Assembly (NCBI RefSeq): GCF_002795245.1
Contig: NZ_PGVG01000045.1
Location: forward strand, 1-58,148
Direction of reading: 5' to 3'
Origin: Bradyrhizobium forestalis
Lineage (GTDB): Bacteria > Pseudomonadota > Alphaproteobacteria > Rhizobiales > Xanthobacteraceae
DNA: 58,148 nucleotides
The notes under the pieces are model-generated. The model had not been told where the DNA came from. It did no database searches and saw nothing but the letters and a program-made list of their open reading frames with translations. How positions within the stretch are numbered: the first letter of the stretch is position 1; every line of letters starts with the position of its first letter. This document shows positions 23,421 through 29,802 of the stretch, piece by piece. A program made the position numbers and the translations under genes.

Positions 23421-24809
23421 ATGAGCACGATCGATTCCGGCCTGACGCTTCTGAAGAGCGCCGCCGGCCGCGTCTCCGCCGCCAATGGCTGGATGGGCAA
23501 CGCGTTCAAGGGCTGGATGCCGACCGGCCTCTATGCCCGTGCGCTCCTCATCATGATCGTGCCGATGGTGGTGCTGCAATCGGTCGTCGCCTTCGTGTTC
23601 ATGGAGCGGCACTGGAACACGGTGACGCGCCGCCTGTCGGCCGCGGTGGTGCAGGACATCGCCGCGCTGATCGACGTCTACAAGGGCTATCCGCAAGACA
23701 AGGACCGCGACCAGATCCGCCGCATCGCGCAGCAGCGCCTCGGCCTCGTCGTCGATTTCCTGCCCGCCGGCGACATGCCGCCGCCGGGACCAAAACCGTT
23801 CTTCTCGCTGCTCGACCAGACGCTGTCGGTGCAGCTCGGGCGCCAGATCGGACGCTCGTTCTGGATCGACACCGTCGGCCGCTCCAACCTGGTCGAGATC
23901 CGCATCCAGCTCGATGATGCCGTGATGCGCGTGTTCGCGCAGCGCAGCGCCGCCTATGCCTCGAACTCGGAGATTTTCCTGTTCTGGATGGTGGGCACGT
24001 CCTCGATCCTCTTGATCGTCGCGGTGCTGTTCCTGCGCAACCAGATCAAGCCGATCCTGCGCCTTGCCGATGCCGCCGAAAGCTTTGGCAAGGGCCGCGA
24101 GGCGCCGAACTTCAGACCGCGCGGCGCGCGCGAGGTGCGGCGCGCGGCGGTCGCCTTCCTCGAAATGAAGTCGCGCATCGAGCGCACGATGGAGCAGCGC
24201 ACCGCGATGCTCGCCGGCGTCAGCCACGACCTGCGCACCATCCTGACCCGCTTCAAGCTCGAGCTGGCGCTGATCGGCGACAGCCCCGAGCTCGAGGGCA
24301 TGCGCAAGGACGTCGACGAGATGTCGATGATGCTGGAGGATTACCTCGCGTTTGCCCGCGGCGATTCCGGTGAGCAGTCGCAGCCGACCGACATGGCGCA
24401 GGCGCTCGAGGAGCTGCGCAGCGATGCCGAACGCCACGGCCACACCGCGACCGTGGCGTTCCACGGCCTGCCCGTGGTCACCGTGAAGCCGGCTTCGTTC
24501 AAGCGCTGCCTCGCCAATCTCGTCACCAACGCGGCGCGCTACGGCAAGGCCATCGCCATCACCGGCCAGCGCGATCACCGTTATCTCACCGTCACGATCG
24601 ACGACGACGGCCCGGGTATTCCCGCTCATTTGCGCGAAGAGGTGTTCAAGCCGTTCCTGCGGCTGGACAACGCCCGCAACCAGGACGAAGGCGGCACCGG
24701 CCTTGGCCTTGCCATCGCCCGCGACATCGCCCGCTCCCACGGCGGCGACATCACGCTGGGTGACAGCCCGATGGGTGGATTGAGGGCGAGCGTGCGGATA
24801 CCGGTGTAG
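23421..24809 (+). CDS. EnvZ-like sensor histidine kinase with an atypical H-box
   Basis: A 462-residue membrane kinase. TM1 is about residues 41-62, followed by a periplasmic sensor domain of about 63-183, TM2 at 184-205, HAMP at 206-258, and the dimerisation/phospho-acceptor helix with H269 in GVSHDLRTILTR. The usual Pro after HDLRT is Ile274. The ATPase domain has the N box (LANLVTNAARYG), G1 (DDDGPGI), the F box and G2 (GGTGLGLAIARDI). It pairs with the preceding response regulator. The ligand is unknown; the sensor domain has no recognised motif. Confidence 0.92.
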   Translation: MSTIDSGLTLLKSAAGRVSAANGWMGNAFKGWMPTGLYARALLIMIVPMVVLQSVVAFVFMERHWNTVTRRLSAAVVQDIAALIDVYKGYPQDKDRDQIRRIAQQRLGLVVDFLPAGDMPPPGPKPFFSLLDQTLSVQLGRQIGRSFWIDTVGRSNLVEIRIQLDDAVMRVFAQRSAAYASNSEIFLFWMVGTSSILLIVAVLFLRNQIKPILRLADAAESFGKGREAPNFRPRGAREVRRAAVAFLEMKSRIERTMEQRTAMLAGVSHDLRTILTRFKLELALIGDSPELEGMRKDVDEMSMMLEDYLAFARGDSGEQSQPTDMAQALEELRSDAERHGHTATVAFHGLPVVTVKPASFKRCLANLVTNAARYGKAIAITGQRDHRYLTVTIDDDGPGIPAHLREEVFKPFLRLDNARNQDEGGTGLGLAIARDIARSHGGDITLGDSPMGGLRASVRIPV

Positions 24810-24817
24810 CCTTCCTT

Positions 24818-24956
24818 ACCTCTCCCCGCTTGCGGGGAGAGGTCGAATTCGATCTCAGATCGAATTCGGGTGAGGGGGTACAGGTCCCTCGACTATCTCG
24901 CATGCGGAGAGAGGCCCCTCACCCCAACCCTCTCCCCGCAAGAGCGGGGCGAGGGA
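24818..24956. repeat. Large composite inverted repeat (CTCTCCCCGC family), copy 3
   Basis: Reverse-oriented relative to the 4924 copy, with almost identical flanks (CCTCTCCCCGCTTGCGGGGAGAGG...CCCCTCACCCCAACCCTCTC). The central palindrome is different, GAATTCGATCTCAGATCGAATTC, yet still self-complementary. It lies between the kinase gene and the DUF3617 gene. Confidence 0.8.
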
Positions 24957-24986
24957 GCGCACCGATTTCCCGGCTACGGCCTCGCT

Positions 24987-25517
24987 CTACTTCGGCAGCA
25001 GCGCCTTCAGCTTGTCCATGTCGCGCATGTTCATCTTGAAGCCGCCGGGCATCACGATGTCGCCGGGCTTCTGCTCCGGCTTACAGGCTCCTAACCACTT
25101 GGCTTGCAGCGTTGTGGTGTTATCGCGCCCCGCCGCGCCGGCGACGCCGCCTTGCGCATGCGAGGTCGTCTTCACCGTGTAGGCCGAGTTGAAATCGCCA
25201 GTGATCTCGGCATGCGAGGTTGTGCTGACGCCGGCGACGCTGCACTCGGAATCGCTGACATAGCCGGTCGCGGTCTTCTTGATCTCCTGCTTGGCGCAGA
25301 TCTGCTTGGCCATCGGGGAGACGTTGTTGCTCATCTCCTTGTCGACGGTCTCATCGGTGCAGTGCTGCATGGTCATCTCGGGCACGGGCGAGCCTGATGT
25401 GACCAGCTTCATTTCCCAAAGACCGGCCTTGCGCACCGGCAGGTCGTCGGCGCTGGCGCCGCCTGCCGACAACGCGAGGCAAAGCGTCGAGCCGAGCAAA
25501 ACGAGTTTGCGCGTCAT
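24987..25517 (-). CDS. DUF3617 family exported protein
   Basis: A 176-residue protein. The signal peptide is about residues 1-23, ending ASA before DDLPVRKAGLWEM, the hallmark KxGLWE motif of DUF3617. Cysteines occur at MQHCTDE, QICAKQE, SECSV and GACKPE and could form disulphides in the periplasm. The C-terminus is Met/Gly/Lys-rich. The function is unknown. It is transcribed in tandem with another small exported protein 44 bp upstream. Confidence 0.87.
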   Translation of the reverse strand: MTRKLVLLGSTLCLALSAGGASADDLPVRKAGLWEMKLVTSGSPVPEMTMQHCTDETVDKEMSNNVSPMAKQICAKQEIKKTATGYVSDSECSVAGVSTTSHAEITGDFNSAYTVKTTSHAQGGVAGAAGRDNTTTLQAKWLGACKPEQKPGDIVMPGGFKMNMRDMDKLKALLPK

Positions 25518-25561
25518 GAGGGAAGCTCCCGGCTAACAGATTGCGTCGTTACGACAACGCC

Positions 25562-25867
25562 TCAGTACAGCGTGCGGATCGGCCGATCGGCGGCGCCATA
25601 GGGCACCCAGCGGCAGGAGAACGAGATGTAACCGCCCTCATAGGCCTGCACGCCCAGGAATTTCACGACCTTGCCGTAGCGCGCGCAGTGATCGACGGCG
25701 ACCTGCCGCGCATCGACCTGTGTTGCCATCGAATAGGCGATGATGCCGCCGGTGTCGTTGCCCTTGAACGGAGGCACCGGAAGGATATCGGCGCGCGCCG
25801 GCTGGCTCGCCATCGTACCCGAGACAACCAGGCCGGCAAGAAGGCCCGCGGCCGCAATGATTCGCAT
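25562..25867 (-). CDS. Small exported protein, function unknown
   Basis: A 101-residue protein. The signal peptide is about residues 1-26 (MRIIAAAGLLAGLVVSG...PARA|DILPVPP). The mature part has two Cys (HCARYG and SFSCRWVPYG) and an Asp-rich middle. The frame is open far upstream to 26554, but the ATG at 25867 gives a proper signal peptide and has GGAGTGACGGG before it. It resembles the small Cys-containing secreted proteins common in Bradyrhizobium; no Pfam-style family is recalled. Confidence 0.75.
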   Translation of the reverse strand: MRIIAAAGLLAGLVVSGTMASQPARADILPVPPFKGNDTGGIIAYSMATQVDARQVAVDHCARYGKVVKFLGVQAYEGGYISFSCRWVPYGAADRPIRTLY

Positions 25868-26050
25868 TCCCGTCACTCCAATTGGCTGGCGGCAGTTTAC
25901 GGTGCCGGGATGGACGTGAAAAGAACGGAAGCCCGGTTCGCCGCGCCTCCCGGTCAACTCCTGGCGAAGTGTTGCCGCGCTGCACTTGACCTCCCCCGGC
26001 CTTCGCGGCACCGTCCGACCTTCGCAAGACCTGAACTGTCCGGATTGATC

Positions 26051-26512
26051 ATGCGCGCCCCCTCCCCGAAATTGCTCCGCTTTGCCGCCATGCTCGGCCT
26101 CATGTTCGGGGCACTGCCGCTTGGCGAAGCCAGGGCCGCCAATGGACTTGAGATGAATTTCTGGCTGAGCGGGCCGCGCTACGACGGCGCCGTCGCCGAT
26201 TGCGACAAGGCGCTGCCGACGATCGCCACCCAGTTCTGGGAGAAGGAAAGCGCGTTCTGGAATTCCTCGTTGAAGATCACGGGCTTCTCGGCCGTTCGCG
26301 AGGTCGCGTTCCGGCCCTGGCAGTCCGACAACATCCCGCGCCGCTATTGCACCGGGGATGCCATGCTCACTGACGGCAAGGTGCGCAAGGTGCATTTCTC
26401 GATCATCGAGGATGGCGGCTTTGCCGCCTACGGCGATGGCGTCGAATGGTGCGTGGTCGGGCTCGATCGCAACTGGGCCTACAACCCGGCCTGCCGCGCC
26501 GCCAAGCCCTGA
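26051..26512 (+). CDS. Exported protein of unknown function
   Basis: A 153-residue protein. The signal peptide is about residues 1-29 (MLGLMFGALPLGEARA|ANGLEMNF). The mature domain has four Cys at VADCDKA, RRYCTGD, VEWCVV and PACRAA, likely two disulphides, and conserved-looking motifs FWLSGPRYDGA and FRPWQSDNIPRRYC. Start ATG at 26051. It is divergent from the other small exported gene. No known family is recognised. The stop codon lies inside a short tandem repeat. Confidence 0.75.
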   Translation: MRAPSPKLLRFAAMLGLMFGALPLGEARAANGLEMNFWLSGPRYDGAVADCDKALPTIATQFWEKESAFWNSSLKITGFSAVREVAFRPWQSDNIPRRYCTGDAMLTDGKVRKVHFSIIEDGGFAAYGDGVEWCVVGLDRNWAYNPACRAAKP

Positions 26513-26545
26513 TTCGACAGCCCTGATTCGACAGCCATGATTCGG
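26505..26545. repeat. 14-bp tandem repeat spanning a stop codon
   Basis: Nearly three copies of AGCCCTGATTCGAC, the first containing the TGA stop of the exported-protein gene. It looks like replication slippage; the last copy is degenerate. Confidence 0.7.
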
Positions 26546-26645
26546 CCCGATCAAGCGGCCGAACGACCGGCGCTCGAAATTTGTTCTTGAAATGTTCTCA
26601 TCGCCTGCTAGGCTCGCCTACACAGTCTAGTTGAGGGGCGTCGCC

Positions 26646-27338
26646 ATGTTTCATTCCAGATTGCGTTCGTTCTCCCGTCTTGTGATCTCACTCACCCTTG
26701 CCGCCGGGCTGGCGTCGCTCGCCGCCGGCGCCAAGGCGCAGGACAAGCGGCAGAATGCGCCCGGCGAGTTCGATTTCTATGTGCTGTCGCTGTCATGGTC
26801 GCCCTCGTTCTGCGAGGAGGCAGCCGAGCGCGGCGGCCGGTCACAGATGCAATGCGGCGGACGGCCCTACGCCTTCGTGGTGCATGGGCTGTGGCCGCAA
26901 TATGAGAACGGCTTTCCGGAATACTGCCAGCGGCCGGCACCGCGGCTGAATCGCAGCATCGTCTCCTCGATGCTCGATCTGATGCCGGCGCCGGGCCTGA
27001 TCTTCAACGAATGGGACAAGCACGGCACCTGCTCCGGGCTCGAAGGCCGCAGCTATTTCGAGACGATCCGCAAGGCGCGCGCCGCGATCAAGATCCCGGC
27101 CGAATATCTCGATCTGTCGCAAGCCAAGACCGTGGCGCCGGCGGAGGTCGAGGAGGCCTTCATCAAGGCCAATCCCGGTCTCAGCAGTGCCGCCGTCTCG
27201 GTGACCTGCAACCGGACACGGCTCTCCGAGGTCCGCATCTGCCTGAGCAAGGACCTGCAATTCCGCGCCTGCGACGAGATCGAGCGCCGCGCCTGCCGCC
27301 GCGACCAGGTGACGATGCCGCCGATCAGGGGCGGGTAG
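26646..27338 (+). CDS. Secreted ribonuclease T2
   Basis: A 230-residue exported RNase. The signal peptide is about residues 1-32, ending AKAQ. Both catalytic blocks of RNase T2 are intact: CAS I with VVHGLWPQYENGFP (His and Trp) and CAS II with FNEWDKHGTCSG (Glu, Lys, His). Several Cys fit the family's disulphides. It would cleave single-stranded RNA in the periplasm or outside the cell, scavenging phosphate or nucleosides. The ATG at 26646 has GAGGGG upstream; TTG at 26631 is an unlikely alternative. Confidence 0.93.
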   Translation: MFHSRLRSFSRLVISLTLAAGLASLAAGAKAQDKRQNAPGEFDFYVLSLSWSPSFCEEAAERGGRSQMQCGGRPYAFVVHGLWPQYENGFPEYCQRPAPRLNRSIVSSMLDLMPAPGLIFNEWDKHGTCSGLEGRSYFETIRKARAAIKIPAEYLDLSQAKTVAPAEVEEAFIKANPGLSSAAVSVTCNRTRLSEVRICLSKDLQFRACDEIERRACRRDQVTMPPIRGG

Positions 27339-27341
27339 GCC

Positions 27342-27484
27342 GAGGTCTCGTGCCCCGGACGCAGTGCACTGCGCCGCGAGCGCGGCGTAGTGCGCTGCTG
27401 ATCCGGGGCCCATCACGCAAGAAGAAGCTGGGTCCCGGCTCAGCGGCGCAGCTTTACGCGCTGCACCGCGTCCGGGACACGCGA
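27342..27484. repeat. Composite inverted repeat (CGTGTCCCGGACGC family), copy 3
   Basis: Starts GAGGTCTCGTGCCCCGGACGC and ends GCGTCCGGGACACGCGA. It retains TAGTGCGCTGCTGATCCGGG and GGTCCCGGCTCAGCGG but lacks the GATGCTTCGCATC hairpin found in copies 1 and 2. Confidence 0.76.
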
Positions 27485-27529
27485 TCGTGCCTCTTTGCTC
27501 AAGCCATCACGTGGCGTAGTGCTCTTTTC

Positions 27530-28390
27530 ATGAACTACCGCCACGCCTTCCACGCCGGCAGCTTCGCCGATGTCATCAAGCACATCGTGCTGGCGCGCAT
27601 CCTTACTTATCTGCAGGACAAGCCGGCGGCGTTCCGCGTCATCGACACCCACGCCGGCGCCGGGCTCTACGATCTCGACAGCGACGAGGCGCGCCGCGGC
27701 GGCGAATGGCTGACCGGCATTGCGCGGCTGCTGCAGGCGCGCCTGTCGAACGAGAGCGCGGCGCTGATCAAGCCCTATCTCGACATCGTCCGCGCTTTCA
27801 ATCCGAAGGGCGAGCTCAGGGCTTATCCGGGCTCGCCGCTGATCGCGCGCGGCCTGCTCAGACCCCAGGACCGCCTCGTCGCCTGCGAGCTCGAGCCGAA
27901 GGCGCGGAAAGCGCTGATCGACGTGCTGCGCCGCGACGAGCAGGCCCGGGTGGTCGATCTCGACGGCTGGGTGGCACTGCCGGCCTTCGTGCCGCCGAAG
28001 GAGCGGCGCGGCCTCGTGCTGATCGACCCGCCCTTCGAGGCCAAGGACGAGTTCGAGCGGCTCGGCGACGCCTTCTCGGCGGCCTTCGCGAAGTGGCCGA
28101 CCGGTATCTATGTCATTTGGTATCCGGCCAAGAACCGGCGGGCCACCGACACGCTGGCCCAAACGGTGGCGCGGCTCGCAGCTGCAGCAAAGCCGCCGGG
28201 GAAATGCCTGCGCCTCGAATTCAGCGTCGCGCCGCAAGCCGACAGCGCCGCCCTCACCTCCACCGGGCTCCTGATCGTCAATCCGCCCTATACGCTGCAC
28301 GGCGAGCTCAAGACCATCCTGCCCGAGCTGGAAATGCCGCTCGGCCAGGGCGGGGCTGCCAGATTCCGATTGGAGCTGCCGAGACCGTAA
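27530..28390 (+). CDS. rlmJ: 23S rRNA (adenine(2030)-N6)-methyltransferase RlmJ
   Basis: A 286-residue member of COG2961, close to E. coli RlmJ (280). The diagnostic N-terminus MNYRHAFHAGSFADVIKH, SAM-site VIDTHAGAGLYDL and the catalytic DPPF motif (VLIDPPFEAKDEF) are all present. It methylates A2030 of 23S rRNA. The start ATG at 27530 is the family's normal start. It stands alone between a repeat and the cold-shock gene leader. Confidence 0.94.
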   Translation: MNYRHAFHAGSFADVIKHIVLARILTYLQDKPAAFRVIDTHAGAGLYDLDSDEARRGGEWLTGIARLLQARLSNESAALIKPYLDIVRAFNPKGELRAYPGSPLIARGLLRPQDRLVACELEPKARKALIDVLRRDEQARVVDLDGWVALPAFVPPKERRGLVLIDPPFEAKDEFERLGDAFSAAFAKWPTGIYVIWYPAKNRRATDTLAQTVARLAAAAKPPGKCLRLEFSVAPQADSAALTSTGLLIVNPPYTLHGELKTILPELEMPLGQGGAARFRLELPRP

Positions 28391-28462
28391 CACTCCGGCA
28401 TTCTTGGGAAAAATATGCAGGACCGGTAGTCAATCTGCAAAGAACCGTATTATGCTGTTTCC

Positions 28463-28552
28463 GTGACTGGCTTTACGTTCCGCTTCCGCGAATGGTTGCG
28501 GCGGAGTGAAGGCCCTAAGAAAGATCCCGCCGGACCGATGAGGTCCGTCTAA
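28463..28552 (+). CDS. Possible 29-residue leader ORF upstream of the cold-shock gene
   Basis: A GTG-initiated ORF reading VTGFTFRFREWLRRSEGP and ending PMRSV before TAA. It is very basic and partly aromatic. TATTAT at about 28448-28453 could be a -10 box, which would make the message nearly leaderless. Its last codons run through the first hairpin of the cold-shock leader. There is no clear ribosome-binding site. It may be a regulatory uORF, a micro-protein, or chance. Confidence 0.3.
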   Translation: MTGFTFRFREWLRRSEGPKKDPAGPMRSV

Positions 28553-28578
28553 GGATGGCCAGCTCCCGGGCTCCGTGA
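28532..28578 (+). promoter_or_regulatory. Twin hairpins in the cold-shock gene leader
   Basis: Two short hairpins with similar loops lie 60-110 bases before the cold-shock ATG: CGGACC-GATGA-GGTCCG and CCGGGC-TCCGTGAG-GCCCGG, joined by TCTAAGGATGGCC. The leader of about 180 bases from the candidate -10 box is typical of thermo-responsive csp transcripts. The exact mechanism cannot be read from the sequence. Confidence 0.4.
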
Positions 28579-28642
28579 GGCCCGGTCATGTCGTGACGTG
28601 AGTCTGCGTCGCGGCGGAGGAGCAATGAGGGGGAGTTTCCCG

Positions 28643-28858
28643 ATGGCCATGACGGGAACGGTCAAGTTCTTCAACGGCGAGCGCGGCTACGGCTTCATCA
28701 AGCCGGACGACGGCGGTCGCGATGTCTTCGTTCACATCACTGCTGTGGAGCGGGCGGGACTGAAGGACCTTGCCGAAGGACAGCGTATTACTTTCGAAGT
28801 CGAGCCGGACAAGAAGGGGAAGGGACCGAAGGCGGTCAATTTGGTGATCCTCTCCTAG
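28643..28858 (+). CDS. CspA-family cold-shock protein
   Basis: A 71-residue single cold-shock domain. RNP1 is GYGFIKPD and RNP2 is DVFVHIT, with the usual GTVKFFNGERG lead-in. It binds single-stranded RNA/DNA and melts structure at low temperature. The ATG at 28643 (MAMTGTVKFF) is chosen because GGGGGAG lies eight bases before it. The frame opens at 28598 but the added residues are not part of the family. Long structured leader; see the hairpins at 28532. Confidence 0.93.
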   Translation: MAMTGTVKFFNGERGYGFIKPDDGGRDVFVHITAVERAGLKDLAEGQRITFEVEPDKKGKGPKAVNLVILS

Positions 28859-28870
28859 CGAGCCCTGAGC

Positions 28871-28898
28871 AAAAAAATCCCGGCCGCGAGCGGCCGGG
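28871..28898 (-). terminator. Rho-independent terminator of the porin-like gene
   Basis: Read on the minus strand, CCCGGCCGC-TCG-CGGCCGGG is followed by ATTTTTTT. It lies about 30 bases past the stop of the Omp25-like gene. It lacks a U-run on the plus strand, so it is a weak candidate for the cold-shock transcript. Confidence 0.85.
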
Positions 28899-28928
28899 AG
28901 GCTGGTCCGGTATTTTCTTCTTTGGATG

Positions 28929-29552
28929 TCAGAAGTGATAGTTCACGCCTGCGCGGACAACGCTGGCGCTATAGCCGTTTGATACGCCCGTAATTGCGAA
29001 CTGACTCGTCGACAGATCGATGTAGAGATATTCGAGCTTGGCGCTCCAGTTCGGCGCGAGGCCCACTTCCGCGCCGGCACCGATGGTCCAGCCCGCGGTG
29101 GTGTGCGACTCGGTCCAGCCGAAGGTCTGCCCACGCAGCTCGCCGAAGGCGAGGCCGGCGGTGCCGTAGAACAGCACATTGCTGAACGCATAGCCGGCGC
29201 GGCCGCGCAGCGTGCCGAACCACGGATTGGAGAATTTCCACGGCGCGAAGGTGTCGTCGGCGCCGGCGGCCTGGATGTCGCCCTCGACACCGAACACCCA
29301 CGGGCCGTTCTGGAAATTGTAGCCGGCCTGCACACCGCCAACGAAGCCCGACGGCTTCGTGGGGTTGTTGTCGACCGAGCCCCATTCATAGCCGATGTTG
29401 CCGCCGAGATAGGGACCTGCCCAGCTATAGGCATTGAGCGGCTGATTGACGGTATAGGGCGCACGCTGCCCATAATTGAGATCGGCGGCCTCTGCCGAAG
29501 CTGTCCAGCCGGCTGCAACCAACGCGGCTGCGCCCACAACGAGCCTCTTCAT
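28929..29552 (-). CDS. Omp25/RopB-like outer-membrane beta-barrel protein
   Basis: A 207-residue protein. Signal peptide about residues 1-23, ending AEA before ADLNYG. The mature protein is an eight-stranded barrel type: repeated YSWAGPYLGGNIGYEWG, GFVGGVQAGYNFQNGPWVFG, GRAGYAFSNVLFYGTAGLAF and a C-terminal VVRAGVNYHF with the terminal Phe required by the Bam machinery. Omp25-family proteins are abundant rhizobial envelope proteins affecting surface stability. The ATG at 29552 has GGAGTGAGTG; a GTG at 29555 is adjacent. A strong terminator follows. Confidence 0.92.
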   Translation of the reverse strand: MKRLVVGAAALVAAGWTASAEAADLNYGQRAPYTVNQPLNAYSWAGPYLGGNIGYEWGSVDNNPTKPSGFVGGVQAGYNFQNGPWVFGVEGDIQAAGADDTFAPWKFSNPWFGTLRGRAGYAFSNVLFYGTAGLAFGELRGQTFGWTESHTTAGWTIGAGAEVGLAPNWSAKLEYLYIDLSTSQFAITGVSNGYSASVVRAGVNYHF

Positions 29553-29676
29553 CACTCACTCCAACGCAACTGTCGCAACCCGAGCGATGCCCGCGCCGCC
29601 GCGCGAGCAAGAACACCATGGTTACGGAACCAAGAACCTTTCGCGTCAGATTTATCGAGAGTTTTAAGTTAAAGGG

Positions 29677-29707
29677 CTGTTAAGTCGGGTTACCGCCCGC
29701 TTAACAG
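29677..29707. promoter_or_regulatory. Perfect dyad in the porin/uvrC divergent region
   Basis: CTGTTAAG-T-CGGG-TTACCG-CCCG-CTTAACAG forms a 12-base-pair hairpin or an extended operator-like dyad. No U-run follows on either strand. It lies 125-155 bases upstream of the porin ATG and about 95 bases upstream of the uvrC ATG, so it could be a regulator site. The surrounding 29556-29802 is AT-rich and gene-free. Confidence 0.45.
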
Positions 29708-29802
29708 ACTTAAGGAAGCGTTACCGGGGAACTGGCCGCCATCCTGTGCGTGCCGCATGGCCGGAACTTCAAATCGGCCCGCCCAGCACCTAAATTCGCC
29801 CC

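Noticed and set aside
22476..24740. A 754-codon open frame antisense to the response regulator and kinase
   Set aside because: It is a high-GC shadow of the real genes; the plus-strand proteins have all family motifs.
28871..28898. The same hairpin as the terminator of the cold-shock gene
   Set aside because: On the plus strand the stem is followed by AGGCTGG, not a U-run; it fits the minus-strand porin gene.
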